From positions 1-48,402 of the forward strand of contig CALCMD010000072.1 in assembly GCA_937965795.1 (NCBI GenBank): a DNA stretch of 48,402 nucleotides. Reading direction: 5' to 3'. The translations under genes were made by a program, and so were the position numbers. Below the pieces are notes generated by a model. It made no database searches, was not told where the DNA came from, and worked only from the letters and a program-made list of their open reading frames with translations. Shown here piece by piece: positions 48,331-48,402 of the stretch; position 1 is the first letter of the stretch, and every line of letters starts with the position of its first letter. Origin of the DNA: an uncultured Lachnospiraceae bacterium (GTDB lineage: Bacteria > Bacillota > Clostridia > Lachnospirales > Lachnospiraceae).

Positions 48331-48401
48331 CCGTACGCAGGTCGGGGGGAAACGTATCTCACGCAAACGGGGCAGGGAATTCGGAAACTAACTCCTAAGA
48401 A
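48331..48401. repeat. Right copy of the inverted repeat bounding the window
   Basis: Reverse complement of bases 1-72 with two substitutions and one missing C. The final base, 48402, has no counterpart in the left copy. It is preceded by a small hairpin. In the plus-strand reading it is open as VRRSGGNVSHANGAGNSETNS, an open frame of unknown meaning that the left copy does not keep because of the C indel. Confidence 0.85.
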
Positions 48402-48402
48402 T

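Noticed and set aside
1..48402. Terminal inverted repeats of a linear plasmid, phage or large transposon
   Set aside because: Between the repeats lie recA, rny, glnS, argH, asd, topB and other housekeeping genes, with no replication, transposase or structural phage genes. A dispersed repeat at contig ends explains the data better.
1..48402. CRISPR arrays, tRNA and rRNA genes
   Set aside because: I looked for regularly spaced repeats and cloverleaf or rRNA-like sequences in the intergenic regions and saw none.

Overview
The window looks like one chromosomal contig from a spore-forming, gut-type Clostridia, most likely a Lachnospiraceae relative of Blautia, Dorea or Mediterraneibacter. The reasons are a spoIIM - xerD - rny - recX - recA neighbourhood, many Firmicutes-type AGGAGG ribosome binding sites and TTGACA/TATAAT promoters, a clostridial-type CGAAC-N4-GTTCG SOS box, a CIRCE heat-shock operator, and families common in Lachnospiraceae (DUF5721, TraX-like, DUF2079). 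No tRNA, rRNA, CRISPR array, phage or complete insertion sequence was seen. Genus and species are inference.

Layout. 1-8 kb: a siroheme-pathway dehydrogenase on the plus strand, then a minus-strand block with xerD, a metallophosphoesterase, spoIIM, rny, recX, recA and a D,D-carboxypeptidase. 8-15.7 kb (minus): a hexapeptide-repeat protein, topB, an ABC-2 transporter pair, asd, argH and queH. 15.8-20.5 kb (plus): an ABC importer with no binding protein beside it, a secreted transglutaminase-like wall protein, and a two-gene metal-homeostasis unit: a COG0523 GTPase with a His/Cys-rich tandem repeat, followed by a P-loop/YcgQ-like fusion. 20.6-28 kb: a small membrane protein, DegV, DUF5721, a CDF metal exporter behind a leader that can form alternative hairpins, a two-component system and a DUF2079 membrane protein. 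28-36 kb: htpG under a perfect CIRCE, a compact type I toxin-antitoxin-like locus, a TraX-like protein, two HAD phosphatases touched by a dispersed repeat, a YdcF-like protein, azlCD and a YtxH-like protein. 36-48 kb: a NADAR gene with an unknown overlapping partner, a MocR regulator coupled to glnS, a DagK-like lipid kinase, a glycosyltransferase, mutY, an L,D-transpeptidase, a CwlC-like amidase, an SNF-family transporter and an unknown protein.

Most genes are housekeeping. The regulation is unusually legible: LexA on recA, HrcA on htpG, promoters nested in upstream genes (rny inside recX, azlC inside the ydcF-like gene), terminator-like hairpins inside two metal-gene leaders, and helically phased repeats ahead of the DUF2079 gene and asd.

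The best candidate for an undescribed system is 30.27-30.62 kb. A 29-residue holin-like membrane peptide is encoded opposite a convergent small RNA. A 14-bp repeat lets that RNA pair with the toxin leader, and the toxin ribosome binding site is sequestered by a local stem, which resembles the logic of the pAD1 par locus. The window is also bounded by a 71-72 bp inverted repeat at its two extremes. This most likely marks a dispersed repeat where assembly stopped, not the ends of a mobile element.
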